Shown piece after piece: positions 34,630-46,064 of a stretch of DNA of 64,000 nucleotides (within the stretch, counting starts at the first letter, position 1; every line of letters begins with the position of its first letter). Source of the stretch: Bostrychus sinensis. Lineage: Eukaryota; Chordata; Actinopteri; Gobiiformes; Eleotridae. The position numbers and the translations under genes were made by a program. The DNA lies in contig CM036251.1 of the NCBI GenBank assembly GCA_020698575.1, forward strand, positions 32,243,288 through 32,307,287. The letters are read 5' to 3'. The notes under the pieces are model-generated. The model was not told the DNA's origin and ran no database searches. It saw only the letters and a program-made list of their open reading frames with translations.

Positions 34630-35470
34630 AAGAAGATCCAACCAAGCCCTGATCAAGAGACTCTGTGGTCCAAGTCCAAGCCAAGTCTGAACCAGGTCTT
34701 GAGCCAGAGATTCTGTGGTTCAAGTCTGAAGCACATCTAGATCCAAAAACTCTGTACTTAAGTCTGAACCAGGTCTTACTGCAGAGATGTTGTAGTCCAA
34801 GTCTGAAGCACATCTTGATCCAGAGACTCTGTAGTCCAAGGATGAACCAGATGCTGATCCAGAGACTCTGTGGTCCAAGTCTGAACCTGGTCCTGATCTG
34901 GAGATTTGGTGGTCTGAGTCTGGACCAGATCTTGATCCAGAGACTCTGTTGTCTGAGTCTGGACCAGGTCTTGATCCAGAGACTCTGTTGTCTGAGTCTG
35001 GACCAGGTCTTGATCCAGAGACTCTGTTGTCTGAGTCTGGACCAGGTCTTGATCCAGAGACTCTGTTGTCTGAGTCTGGACCAGGTCTTGATCCAGAGAC
35101 TCTGTTGTCTGAGTCTGGACCAGGTCTTGATCCAGAGACTCTGTGGTCCAAGTCTGAACCTAGTCCTGATCTGGAGATTTTGTGGTCTGAGTCTGGACCA
35201 GATCTTGATCCAGAGACTCTGTTGTCCGAGTCTGGACCAGGTCTTGATCCAGAGACTCTGTGGTCCAAATCTGAAGCAGGTCCTGATCCAGGGACTTGGT
35301 CTGAGTCTGGAACAGGTCTTGATCCAGAGACTCTGTTGTCTGAGTCTGGACCAGGTCTTGATCCAGAGACTCTGTTGTCCGAGTCTGGACCAGGTCTTGA
35401 TCCAGAGACTCTGTGGTCCAATCTGAAGCAGGTCCTGATCAAGAGACTCTGTGGTTCAAGGCTGAGCTTG
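34630..35470. repeat. 39-bp minisatellite upstream of hgf
   Basis: About 21 tandem units of 39 bp are present, each with GATCCAGAGACTCTG, TGAGTCTGGACC and AGGTCTT. Five nearly identical units lie in the centre (about 34935-35140) and more diverged units at both flanks. Because 39 is a multiple of three, long frames stay open on both strands (for example 34665-35426 plus and 34720-35442 minus) with 13-residue repeats. These have no exon signals or recognised domains and are not called as genes. The array ends about 600 bp before the hgf start codon. Confidence 0.93.
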
Positions 35471-35514
35471 GTCTAATAGTAATAATTTTATAGAATACAC
35501 GTCATATGTTATGT

Positions 35515-35515
<1 letters not shown>

Positions 35516-35558
<43 letters not shown>
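35516..35558. repeat. (AAT)n microsatellite in the hgf upstream region
   Basis: About 14 AAT units lie 510 bp upstream of the hgf start codon. Mammalian HGF promoters contain a poly-A tract of variable length, but any parallel is only by position. Confidence 0.93.
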
Positions 35559-35559
<1 letters not shown>

Positions 35560-35599
35560 TGGCATAAGGGAAGAAATACCACTGGAAAAGAAGAAGGAA

Positions 35600-36070
35600 G
35601 TGAATATGACGAAAACGGAGCGCCACGAGTTGCTTAATATCATGTTTATTGTCTGTTGTGGTTTGGTGTTGGTTAGAGGTGCTGCCCCACAAACGCGCAC
35701 AAGTGACTCTACAGTGATCCGGCCATGTCCCGCTCTGACAGAACTGACGACCTTCTTCCACATTTGCATTTGACTGTCACGCCAATTGACGAAGGAAGGG
35801 GGTGGCGGTGGCGAAAGTAAACGACAGGAGGAGAGATAAAGACGAGAGCGAGAGAAAGTCCAGGCAGCGTGCGCGTGGAGAGAGCGAGCGAGCAGCGGGC
35901 AGGAGAGGGAGGGAGAAGTGTACTTAGAGAGGAGACGCATCCTCCGCGCAGTGTGGAAACTCCAGTCCGACAGAACGCACGCACAGCAGGGATACAACAA
36001 CAACAACTACTATTACTAATACTGCCACTTACTCTTGTGTGTGTTATTTATTTTTTTTTTAACTGCGACG
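35600..36070 (+). promoter_or_regulatory. hgf: presumed hgf promoter and 5' untranslated region
   Basis: DNA upstream of the start codon rises in G+C and CpG between about 35700 and 35990 (GCAGCGTGCGCGTGGAGAG, CATCCTCCGCGCAGTGTGG), unlike the AT-rich surroundings, as expected for a vertebrate promoter/5' UTR. A Runx-type TGTGGTTT lies at 35656-35663 and forkhead-like TGTTTATT at 35643-35650; these are common by chance. No TATA box is placed convincingly, and the transcription start cannot be fixed from sequence. The start codon context GCGACGATGT has the favourable A at -3. Confidence 0.55.
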
Positions 36071-36119
36071 ATGTGGATTTACGCGCTCGTTTTGGGACTG
36101 TCTGTCATCTCCAGTTCGG
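36071..36119 (+). CDS. hgf: hgf exon 1: start and signal peptide
   Basis: The exon encodes MWIYALVLGLSVISSS plus one base of the next codon (phase 1). It ends at CAGTTCGG before the donor GTAAGAG at 36120. The hydrophobic core LVLGLSV flanked by a short polar region reads as a secretory signal peptide, shorter than the mammalian one of about 31 residues. The codon completed by exon 2 is Glu, so the mature chain probably begins near EGRRN, which matches the start of the mature mammalian protein (R-R-N). The start was chosen because it gives a signal peptide, has A at -3, and connects in phase to exon 2. Confidence 0.85.
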
Positions 36120-36949
36120 GTAAGAGTTGAACGAGAAGTGTTTACAAGTTTGCTCGGATCGACACGAACACTTTGGTTTGTAAATGGAACCTGCGTAATT
36201 CCAAGTGGAGCTTTCTAATTAATTTGCTAATCGTGCGTCAAAATGTATTAGCTGGCCTTTTGAATAGCCTATTTAGAGATGATTTGTTTTGTTTACTCAG
36301 TTTGGGGAGTCTGTGCAACAGGAGTAATTGCATGCCCAACTGTGAAATTGAGACGTCTAAGACAGTAATTCTTCTAGTTGTAGTATGCCATGTGCAGGGC
36401 TGTAGCATTGTGGGAGCCAAACTGGGCAATTTCTCAAGGCACCAAGTTTGAAGGGGGTCCTATTATTTAGCCTATATTTTGTTAGGGTGACCACATTGCT
36501 TGCGCCCAAAAACTGGAACGCTTTTTTTTTTTTTTCCCAGAAATCAAGGTGCATTTGAATTTAGAAAGCAAAATAAATACATTAAATAAAATATTTATTA
36601 GAGGTTTGGATTATGGGATGATTATATAGGGATGTCCGGTGACCCAATATTTTATACATATATTTGTTTGTACATAGCCCATGCGTAGGCTGAACAGTTT
36701 TGAGATATTAGGATTCAAATTTTAAAGTGGGAGAAACTGACAGATAAAAAGTATATTGTGTGTTATGCAGAATATTCAGTATTGCAAACAAAAAAAACTT
36801 TACTTTTTTCTAGTTTGTTTCCTTTAATTGGTCATAATGGTGACATCAAAATTGACTACTAATATTTATCTCAAGTTTAAACCTAGAAAAACTAGAAAAA
36901 AATTACATATACAGTGTGTCTACAATTTGAACATTAAAGAGACTATCAA

Positions 36950-37340
36950 TTCTTCACTCTGTTGTATTTGAGGAAAAGTAATTATTCAGGCAATAGCACT
37001 GCAGAACAGAAGTCATTTGTGAAAAAAAAAAAAAAAAAAAAAGAGTCTCTGAGACCTTATCTGGGCTTTATTATAAAGCATTTTTGACCGAGGGGGAACT
37101 AGAGCAGGGACTGAATTTTTTGACCAATCACAGGCTCAGAACAAACCAGGACATTTGTCCCAGGTTTCAGGGTTAGGGGGTGCCCAGAATTATGCCTTTC
37201 TATAGTTCAGTTATTTATGGGGGGCCTTCACCTATGAGATTTTTACTGTCAGGGGCCCCCCACTGGAGTAATTAGTGGCAACAAATCTGACTGGAAAGAT
37301 ACTAATTCCAGCACTGACTCCAATTGCTCACACCACACAA
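36950..37340 (+). repeat. interspersed repeat family R2, copy 3
   Basis: It contains TTGTATTTGAGGAAAAGTAA, GAGACCTTATCTGGGCTTTA, TTTTTGACCGAGGGGGAACT, GACCAATCACAGGCTCAGAA and ACTGGAGTAATTAGTGGCAA, all shared in order with the copy at 12430-12730. About 60 bp near 37200 is not in the other copies. Confidence 0.65.
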
Positions 37341-37929
37341 AAGCAGGAAAAAAGAAAAACCAAGAGAGGAAAAAAGAGAAGTAAACATAGAAATAACATA
37401 AAATTAAAACAGAGAGAGGAGGAGAACTTTTTTCAACTTTCATCAAAATTATATACAAAAAATAATAATTAAATGGTTAATATGTCTGTTATTCCCGAGC
37501 CTGTATCGGGCCCCCCCTTGCACCCCCGTAGTCTTTAGAACCACCCCTGCTTATGTTGTCTCAGACATAATTAATATAGTGGCAACATCTTTCTCTCATC
37601 ACCTTTTACTTTGCTGCAGCCTGTAGACTTTTCCTATCCCCGTGAATGGTCAGCCACAGCGTTTACAGTAAAAAATCAATGATCCGGGCATTACCAGTCC
37701 CTCAGCACCCTGGGAGCGTGACATTTCTTGGCTCATTGCCCTATTGACGCTCAAATACAATACATAGTTCAGTCTATGAGAATATAGAAAGGCTAACTTA
37801 TTCTCTGCAGGAGGTAACTGCTACTACACCCCCAGTTTGGAGAAGCAGACAGGAGCGATGACACATGGGTTTGTGTTATGTCTGACTGCTAATAGAGTCA
37901 GGGAAAAAAAGATTTCGGGGACTTTTCTT

Positions 37930-38290
37930 TTTTATCTGATCAGGCTGAAATTTAGTTCTGGTTTAGTTCTTGTTTAATCCTGATCTAGGTCTGGTTTGGA
38001 CATGGTTTAGACCTGGTTTGATCCTGGTTCAGGCCTGGTTTAGATTTAGTTTTGTCCTGGTTTGGTGTTTTGATTTTGCCATAATTCATATCTCTGATCA
38101 GTCCAAAACGTAGGCCTGGTTAAGTCCTGGTTGAGACCTGATTTAGTCCCGGTCTACTCCTGATTTTATCCTGGTTTAGTCCTTGTGTAGTCCTGTTAAT
38201 TTAGTGCAAGTTTTGAGATGGTTTAGACCTGGTTTAATCCTGTTTGGTCGGGGTTTAGTCCTGGTTTAGTATTAAACTATCTCTTAAAAA
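37930..38290. repeat. degenerate CCTGGTTTAG-type minisatellite in hgf intron 1
   Basis: Roughly 12-bp units of the type CCTGGTTTAGTC or ACCTGGTTTGAT recur about 25 times with drift. The wording resembles a coarse form of other GGTCTGG-rich arrays but is distinct from the 39-bp unit upstream of the gene. Confidence 0.75.
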
Positions 38291-38344
38291 AAACTTTTAT
38301 CATGCTTTAAAGAATATACAGATATCCAACACATTCATACATAG

Positions 38345-38468
38345 GCTAGGCTACAAGTGTCTTGCCCAAGGACACATTAACAGTATGAACTGATGAGAGC
38401 AGGATTCGAACCTTCAACCTTCCTTATGGTTATAGGATGTCCGCTCTACCACCTGAGCCACTGTCACA
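38345..38468 (-). mobile_element. tRNA-derived SINE head, inverse orientation
   Basis: On the minus strand it reads GTGGCTCAGGTGGTAGAGCG (A-box region), then AGGTTCGAATCCTGCTC (B box) and CCTTGGGCAAGACACTTG. This is the same type of head as at 24704-24960. The body is absent, so the insertion is truncated. Confidence 0.78.
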
Positions 38469-38924
38469 GGTTGGAGACAGTTTTGATAAGATACTTATGT
38501 TTCTGTGTGGCTGAAAAGCTAAGCTTTTAAAATCATGTTTGCACTTTTTATTTGTGGTGTAGCATCTGTGGTTTTGCTCCTGTCTCTTACTTCAAAGTGT
38601 GTGTCAACTGGTTATGTGACAATTATTTGTAAAGAATGTCTAGGACTTCTAGGTTTTTTGCATTTTTGGACATCTGCTTGAAAAGTAACAAGAGGAAGCA
38701 GACAACATGTGACTGAATGAGTAATGTTCAACAAAATGCTGATTTTTCATTCAGGAAATTGTAAATTTTAATGACTCTTGGCTTTATCAAAATGTCTTAT
38801 CTGTGCAGTCCTGGTAATCACTTGTGTATTTTTTTATTTTTTTTTCTAATTAAGAGGATAAACACAAGGCTTTCTCTTCTGGCTGGTTATAAAAGCTCAC
38901 CCTCTGCAATTATGTTGTTTTCAG

Positions 38925-39084
38925 AGGGAAGGAGAAATGCGCTCCAGGACTATCAGAGAGCAGACAGCGTCAAACTGGTTATTGTGTCCCCGGACGCCTC
39001 TCACTTGACCAAAAGCAGGAAGCTGCCTATGTCCAGGTGCGCCAGGGCGTGCAGCCGCAACAATAGGCTCCCCTTCACCTGCAG
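38925..39084 (+). CDS. hgf: hgf exon 2: N-terminal (PAN/apple) domain, first part
   Basis: The 160-nt exon lies between TTTTCAG and the donor GTAAGG, entering in phase 1 and leaving in phase 2. It encodes residues 17-69. The basic mature N-terminus EGRRN is followed by a linker and then by CARACSRNNRLPFTC (residues 55-69), with Cys55, Cys59 and Cys69 in the positions of the mammalian N-domain (CANRCTRN.GLPFTC). The N domain binds heparan sulphate and contributes to MET binding; the run of basic residues (K46, R48, K49, R54, R57, R61, R64) suits this. No stop in frame. Confidence 0.95.
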
Positions 39085-39379
39085 GTAAGGCTCTATATGA
39101 CATTTACACACATGGTTGGCATTCCTCTCAAAGAGGTTGTAAATAGGTATTTCCCCCATAACATGCAAATGGCTTCAGGGGGAGTGGTCGGACTTGTTTT
39201 TGCCTCCATAACTCATAACGTGTAGCTTCATAACATGTCTGTCTGGTTTAGCGGGTCACTTTGACTTTTTTGCATAGAGAGGAAATGTGTTGCGACGGTA
39301 AAAGATATGAAAAATATTTTGTGTTTGAAAAATTTTTATAGACGAAAAGAAAAAAAGAGAAATTTCCCTTATACATACT

Positions 39380-39600
39380 GTACTTCCCCAATTCCAATCT
39401 CATAAAACTATATTTTATTCACAATAGAACACAAACTATATACTGTATCAGGTGTTGAGACCTATCATTCAATACAAAAACAACATATTTTGAATTTGAT
39501 GGCAGCAATACATCTCAAAAAATTTGGGACAAGGCAACAAAAGCCTGGGAAGATTTTCATAAAAAAACAAAACAACAACAACAACAACAAAAGGAGGAGC
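39380..39600. repeat. DNA-transposon-like fragment
   Basis: CCCCAATTCCAATCTC near the start and TTTTGAATTTGATGGCAGCA, ATACATCTCAAAAAATTTGG, GACAAGGCAACAAAAG later match, from memory, a widespread fish DNA-transposon end. No reading frame is present. Confidence 0.4.
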
Positions 39601-39784
39601 ATTTTACAACTAATTAAGTTATTTGGCAACATTTTAGTAAGATGACTGGGTAGTAAGTTTCAAGGTGCATTTTAGAAAGTCTCTATTATTAGTATCAGAT
39701 GTATTGGATTTAAGCCGGGGAGATATGGGCTAACACTTATATCATATGTTTAAAAAATGTGCAATAGTGATATAAATGACAATA

Positions 39785-40310
39785 TAAATTAAAGATTGAT
39801 GCTTTTTTGTAGGCTTTTTAACCTTTGCATTACTATTTCATGTTTTACAATAAAAAATAATAAAATAATGTATATTTATAGGGGAGCTGTTAGTTTGAGT
39901 TTGCAGAGAACGCTTGGATTAAGTGTCTGTTGCCCCCTGCTGGCAATTGTGGGGGAACGGACATATGAAATGGCTAGTTAGCATGGCTATTAGTAACATG
40001 ACGCTAACAGATACAGTAAATGAGCTGACTGCTTCATATTGATGCCAGTTTAAGCACTGGAATGATCAGAACGAGTCAGGTGACAATGTATGGGCTTTAG
40101 AAACGCGCAGGAGCACTTTCTGGTTTCATGTGTCTATGTAGAGCTGTGAGACTGAACGTTTTTAGCTCTTGAGAAGAGGACAGCAGCAGCATACAGTATT
40201 ACTCAAACGTGAATGAAACAAAATACTACTCTAGGTCTGTTTTTGAGGAGGAAACATTTAAAAGCTCAAAAAGCTGATTTAGCTTAATAGGGGACCAACT
40301 AAACTGAACA
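39785..40310 (+). repeat. interspersed repeat family R1, copy 3 (fullest)
   Basis: It starts near TGCTTTTTTGTAGGCTTTTT and ends AGCTTAATAGGGGACC. Central phrases are GAACGCTTGGATTAAGTGTC, GAGCTGACTGCTTCATATTG, GTATGGGCTTTAGAAACGCG, TTTCATGTGTCTATGTAGAG and CAGCATACAGTATTACTCAA. It is the most complete of at least five copies. Confidence 0.7.
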
Positions 40311-40994
40311 ACTGTGGCTTTGATAAGCGCAAAATCAATTAAGGCAATTTTCCTTTCCATTTTAATCAAGGACAACATAATTCAAAAACATTTGATGGTA
40401 GCACCTCATCAGCAGTGCATCAGTAATAGAAATTACTTCTTGACCTTCACACTGGTTTAACCAACGCTGTTTCAAAAATAACTTGTGGCAGTACAATCCT
40501 AGGTATAATTAAGATATTTATATGTGAAGGACATGTGACCTTCTCCAGACTGTGTGCGGTAGTTAGCTTATTAGCTTTCCTTAGCTTAATGCTAACAACA
40601 AAACAACTCAGACTGCAAGTTCACGGAACAAACAGGGATAAATAAATAATGCTAATATTATTTCCATCTCAGCTACAGTTTACTCTGAGCTTATGTAAGT
40701 CTGCATAATAACAAGAGAGTGAGAGCATGAGCCTCAGCACAACTCTGCAACAAATTAAAATCCACTTTACACATTTTAAAGTTGTGATGAAAAGCTCAAC
40801 ATTAGCTTATTTTGAGTCTTTGCACTCATGTTAAAAAGCATGTGTACTCCACAGAGGCAGGGCCAGCTGACTAAAGAGAAACTTTTGGCTCACTGCACGT
40901 TAGCAGATAGATGTTTTACTGGGGCAAACTGGACCTGAACCTGAACACAGTTGGCCGACCTTGATATATGTGATTTCATTATGACCATTTAGAG

Positions 40995-41504
40995 CAGTGA
41001 TTCTCAACTGGTGAGTCGGAACCCAAAAGTGGGTCCCAGAACTGGTTTCAGTGGGTCATGAGCCTTGCCAGGGCAAAAAAAAAGAAAGAAAAAAAGAATA
41101 AAGTTTAGTAATAATAATAGAAAAGTTGGTGTAAGGTGTATAGAGGTAACCCAATAAAAGCAAGAAAACCAGTTCTGTAATATCACTGTCTCTAAGGATG
41201 AAGTGAGGTTAAAAAGGCAGAAGTTACTGACTTGAAGATTTGAAGTTCTAACTTAAAATGCAGCTAAGTGAATTTAGAGGAGAATAATTCCCTCTGGCAT
41301 TGCCGCTTGCTTGGTTTTTCTTTAAATATTCTTTTTTGTGTTGGCGTACTGTGACATTCTGATATACTACCTCACATTCAAACCGCACAATGTGTTTATT
41401 CATTTAAATATTTGATCAGTTGAAATAGATTTTTTTTGGGGGGGTCACAGCTTGTCATAATAGAGTGATGGTGGGTCCTGAAGCCAACCAGTTGAGAACT
41501 ACTG
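40995..41504. mobile_element. hAT-like non-autonomous element with target duplication
   Basis: The left end CAGTGATTCTCAACTGGTGA and the inverted right end (reverse complement CAGTAGTTCTCAACTGGTTG) define a 510-bp element. The octamers ATTTAGAG (40987-40994) and ATTTAAAG (41505-41512) differ at one base, as expected for an old 8-bp hAT duplication. GTGGGTCC lies inside both ends. There is no transposase. Confidence 0.78.
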
Positions 41505-41689
41505 ATTTAAAGGATGTTATAAAGATGGACACCCTGACTCTAAATGAACATAAAGAATACAGAAAGTGTAACTGACTGTGAAGCCTGCTTTTCCACTGCT
41601 TAACTTTTACAGCAAATGGTTATATTACATGCTTAGTGTATATTGTGATCCAATACTTTCTCACATTCTTCTTTCCATCTGGCTTTTCT

Positions 41690-41790
41690 CTTCTGGGGTT
41701 GCCACAGCAAACTGTCTGCCTCCTAGTGGGCTGTATTTTGCATGTTGATTCGCTGGATACCCTCTCCATTTATCCAGGCTTGGGACTGGC
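41690..41790. repeat. fish interspersed repeat, also at 32225-32310
   Basis: The phrases CTCTCCATTTATCCAGGCTT and GGGACTGGCACAAAGAG recur at 32255-32290 with few differences. Confidence 0.5.
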
Positions 41791-43324
41791 ACAAAGAGTA
41801 CAAATACGCGACTATGTATGAAGTATGTTGCCCAGTTGTTTGGATGCTGTCTGAATGCCATATACAGTATGTGTGTGGGCATTCATGGGCGCAGTAGTAC
41901 AGATCCTTTAGTTGTGCCAAACAGCAGGTGGTAGGCTGCGCTTGTGAGAACTCATGTTGTTAAGCATGCAGAGCTTAAGATGGAATATGTGCTTGTACGG
42001 ATTCAGAGTGAGAGTGCAAACTAAGAAACTCTGAAGCTGAAGATAAACGTCTTTTGTCTTAAATGTACTTTTTTCTTGACATCTATAAGTTCTCATATCC
42101 TGCTTTTCTGAGCCATAAACAAATAGAATACACATTTTCTTAATCGTAAAAAGAAACACAAGTTGTAATAACTTGAAATATGAAGTTAGAACAATTAACT
42201 ATGATGAACTAAGAATTATTTATAACTTACAATCACCATTTGATTGAACACACATTACTAAGCTTTAACTACTTAAAACTTTAAGGCAGAAATTTTACAA
42301 AAAAAATTAAGTTAAACTACCTATATACTTCTTACAGTGTACAATAGCTGACCCACCAAACAAAACTACTACATACAATACAATGTACTTAATAAAAATA
42401 TGTACTTTAATAAATTAAATCTCTCTCTGTGTGGAGCCTGCATGTCCTCTCTGTGTTACAGTCATTACATTTACATCCAGGTAAAAAAAAAAAAAAATTC
42501 CCTGGAGAGGCATTTACCAGCACTCAGTACTAAACAGACATTAGTCCAGTGTTAAGAGAACTGCTCACTCATTTTTTAGACCGGCAAAGACCCATATTAT
42601 GGGTCCATCCACACCAGGCTAGGTTGTGTTTTGTTTTGGTCCATTTAAAAGTGAAAGATTGAATGCCAGAGCTTAGATACATTTATGATGCTGCATGAAG
42701 CACATTTACCACGTGAGGAATGTTAAGTTTCATTTAGTAAAGTAAGATGTTACGGTTGTTTATACAGTATATGCATTGGTGGCATTTATTAACATTCAAT
42801 ACTAGGGCTGTAGTCGACCAAAGAAATTGTTAGTCAACCAAAGTTATGCCCAATACAGAGATTGATCACCCAAAATCGGGGGACTTAGCAGGTTCTTTAT
42901 ATTAATAAGGAGATAGGCAATTTTGAAAAGATGGCTGTTATCTAAAAATCATCTATACTATCTTAAATAACTAATAAAAAATTAGACCAGCTTGCAAAGA
43001 GTTGTTGCAAAGAGTTCACGCAACTAATTGACCAATACAATTTAAGTCGACCAAGACCTCACTGACAGATTAATCGACTAAGCAACCAGCAGCTGTCAGC
43101 TCTATTTAACAACATTTTAGCACAGCTGCTTAATCCCCAGACCACTTGAACACTTGAATGCCTCACAGCACCGTGGTCCTTGTATTTTGGGTCTCTGCTC
43201 TGCATGTAGACTGAGACAAGAGTGGTTTGACCAGCTCACTGTAGAAATTGGAGTAAAAACTTAATGAAAGTGAATGAATGTGAGCGTGAATGATTGTCTG
43301 TATGTCACTTGCCATTGTCCAGGG

Positions 43325-43893
43325 CAGTGGTAGAAGAAGTACTCAATTTCTTTACTCAAGTAAAAGTAAAACTATCACCCTAAAATTTCTGCTTAAGTAA
43401 AAGTATAAAAGTACTTCTTTTTAAATGTACTTGCAAGTAAAAAAGTAAAAAAAAAAGTATTTTTCACAGACTCAACCACTCATGAATGTGATAAATGTGA
43501 GGGAGTTTCCTGAAAAAACTGGGCTGATTTCTAAAGAAATGAACAAACTGGTGCAGGAGAAGAGACGGTCTGTTGCTGAGGTCCTCTGTCTTTGTTACTC
43601 TAATCTTCAAGGGTATCACTTTATCTTTATATTTACGTTTTTATATATTTCATAACTATTGTCTATCTACAGTGAGTCCATGACAAAAACACAAGATTTT
43701 AAACCAAAACTCAAAACACTTGTACTTGCACTTTAAACAAACTCATAAATGCAGTTAAGTAAAAAGTTCAGATACTTCCTAAAATGTAGTGAAGTAAAAG
43801 TACCCAAAATTTACTCAAGTCAAGTACAGATACATGAAAATTGTACTTAAGTAAAGTAACTAAGTACTTTTACTTCATTACACATCACCACTG
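43325..43893. mobile_element. hAT-like non-autonomous element, CAGTGGTAGAAG ends
   Basis: The left end CAGTGGTAGAAGAAGTACTC and the right end ...CATCACCACTG are inverted, with ACTCAAGTAAAAGTA-type subterminal repeats in both arms. The terminus type matches the larger element at 20777-22025. A clear flanking duplication was not found. No coding capacity. Confidence 0.65.
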
Positions 43894-44110
43894 AATCCAT
43901 CTATGGCCCTTAGGTACTGGGAAGCAGAAGAAGATGAATAAATGAACTGTATGCATGAGTAAAAGTAGCCTTTAAATGTCTGTACAGGTCTAACTACATT
44001 GTCAAGCAGCAGTAGTAATAAAAATTAGTCCCAGAGATCATTAAAGTGCACAGATTTTGACCTCTTGTCCACCTCTAATTACAGACTTTATTTTCTTCTT
44101 TTCTCTCCAG

Positions 44111-44223
44111 AGCCTTCCTCTATGATCATAAACACAGGAAATGCCAGTGGTTGTCATTTGACCGGAACTCTCCAGGAATCCAGAGCCATCAGAACTTCAA
44201 CTTTGATCTGTATCAAAAGAAAG
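44111..44223 (+). CDS. hgf: hgf exon 3: N-terminal (PAN/apple) domain, second part
   Basis: The 113-nt exon lies between TCTCTCCAG and the donor GTGCGT, entering in phase 2 and leaving in phase 1. It encodes residues 70-107 (RAFLYDHKHRKCQWLSFD, then ...FNFDLYQKK). Cys81 is the fourth conserved N-domain cysteine, and the pattern KC.W..F followed by a small linker and FDLY is as in mammalian HGF. The read-through beyond the donor is open for some 60 codons but has no family similarity, which supports splicing here. Confidence 0.95.
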
Positions 44224-46064
44224 GTGCGTATCTGTCCTGTCATATCCACACACGCTCCTCTCTCATCTCCGCTAATCTCGCTTCAGACGCCACAAAAGCC
44301 TGTCAATATTTAGTGACTGCTGCGTTCGATAGGGAAACGACAGGGAAGGGCAAGGACCGGTGTCGTGTTTGTTGTAGATTATGTTCATTATCTCTGATTT
44401 GGAGCTTGGTGTAAACTATGGAAAGTCCCCAAGTCAGCTCACAAGAGTGCAATGGTTACATGCTGCTGGAGAATTGTGAGATTATTAAATATAACCGGAC
44501 TTTAAACATGCTTGCGAATGTATTAGCCATAAGTGGAATGACGTTAATTTCACTCAGTCGGACTAATGCCTGCATAATGTGATTTAGAGTAAAGTTAAGT
44601 GATCTATAGGTACCAGATTGGCTCAGATTGGAGTTAGTGATAATGTTGAGAATGGAAAAAATAAAGAGCAGATTGTGATTGAAAATATTGATCATTTATG
44701 AACTGTAGTAGCTGGCAGTTCTTTGGAGCAAATCTGAAAAGCCATTTCTCGTAGATAACTGAATCTTCAGCTGCTCCTGCTCAGCTTTTTTAACTGCATT
44801 TAGTGCTTGCAAACTGCAAGAAAACACTGATTAAAAAATGTTTACCAACACACACACACCATTCATAATTGCGAAATAAGGCCTAAATGAAATGAGGAAC
44901 CGGTTCTTCTAAGGAGCCGAGCCAAAGGAGCCAAATCTTTGAAAAGAAATTATACAATTGTGACAACTAGACTACACACGTCCCTAGTACTTCCTTGAGC
45001 ACAGAATAGATTGAATCAAACCAACTCCAACTCCAGCAGTTTGTCTCTCAAGTTGCTAAGTTAATAATAATAATAATGGATTGGATTTATATTGCGCTTT
45101 ACAAGCTTGACAAGTTTCTCAAAGTGCCTTACAATTTGGTCCATTATTCATTCACTCCTCAGTCACACTCAGTGGTGGTGAGCTACTTCTCTAGCCACAG
45201 CTGCCCTGGGGCAGACTGACGGAAGCGTGGCTGCCATTCTGCACCTACGGCCCCTCCGACCACCACCAAACACAGCCACACTGACACATTCATACAGGCA
45301 AGGTGGGTGAAGTGTGCGCCACCATCGCACAGCAACTAAATAAAAGTGCAGGCAGAAAATTACAGTTACATAGGTAATGCTATTTCAGTTGCTATGGTCG
45401 CTTTTTACTTTTATTAAAGCTATACTAACAGCCAGTTTTTGGTAGCTTTTGATGCATTTTGGTACTGTTGTGGTCATGGGCTATGAGCTCAGAGGGCTGG
45501 ACTTTTAACCTTGATATATAGCCTAAATAAATCAAGGATTATGTCGTAAAGTGACCTTGGTTATTAATATTTGATGCTACCAACGAGTCATGAATAATAA
45601 TAATAATGGATTGGATTTATATAGACAAGTGAAGCACTTTCCATCAGTCCATTATTCATTCACTAGTGGTAAGACAGGTTAACATGTTCTGCTTTTCATT
45701 TTTACAAACCTAAATGCCAAATGCTATTAAATACCAAGACCACTGGAAGGCAGCTGCACGTAGCTCTAGCCAGTTCATAGCTGAATTCTCTCTCATGCAT
45801 GTAAAGTGGGAAAATTCACCTCAACAACTTCATCGAGCAGTGAGCTTACTCCATGTTAGCTGTGCATGTAAATGGAAGCTGCATTTTACTTGGCCGCTCA
45901 AATGTTATGCACAAGATTTAAAAAACAGATCCGTTTTGGCATTGTCCTGTCTTTGACAAACACGCCACTGAACCTCGCCAAACCTCTCCTCTCCTCCGGT
46001 CTGCTTTCTTCATCACCAGTGCTAACATGCTCACTGTCCTTCCCTGTCTTTTTGTCTCCTCCAG
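44224..46064 (+). other. hgf: hgf intron 3
   Basis: The 1.84-kb intron contains a fragment like the hAT element at 7373 (44880-44985: GAGGAACCGGTTCTTC, GCCGAGCCAAAGGAGCC), a SINE body in inverse orientation (45066-45330) and a shorter fragment of the same (45596-45665). Confidence 0.8.
45066..45330 (-). mobile_element. SINE body, inverse orientation
   Basis: On the minus strand it contains GGTCGGAGGGGCCGTAGGTG, CAGAATGGCAGCCACGC, GTCAGTCTGCCCCAGG and a 3' end GTAAAGCGCAATATAAATCC before an ATT-rich tail. The body is shared with the plus-strand SINE at 24704-24960. The tRNA-like head is not obvious. Confidence 0.65.

Larger units (their letters stand above)
36120..38924 (+). other. hgf: hgf intron 1
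   Basis: The 2.8-kb intron runs from GTAAGAG to TTTTCAG. It contains R2 copy 3 (36950-37340), a hAT-like terminus (37490-37551), a degenerate minisatellite (37930-38290) and a SINE head in inverse orientation (38345-38468). Confidence 0.8.
39085..44110 (+). other. hgf: hgf intron 2
   Basis: The 5.0-kb intron runs from GTAAGG to TCTCCAG. It contains a DNA-transposon-like fragment (39380-39600), R1 copy 3 (39785-40310), a hAT-like element with target duplication (40995-41504), a fish repeat at 41690-41790, a second hAT-like element (43325-43893) and a short Rex3-like tail (about 43917-43945). The remaining parts, including 42100-43300, show nothing recognisable. Confidence 0.8.

Noticed and set aside
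34665..35442. Long open frames (253, 240 and 175 codons) across the region upstream of hgf
   Set aside because: They are produced by a 39-bp tandem unit that is a multiple of three and lacks stops in several frames on both strands. No splice or promoter signal or known domain supports a protein.
38345..38468. A functional tRNA gene on the minus strand
   Set aside because: The A- and B-box-like text is present but no cloverleaf with paired acceptor stem was found, and the same head recurs elsewhere with SINE bodies.
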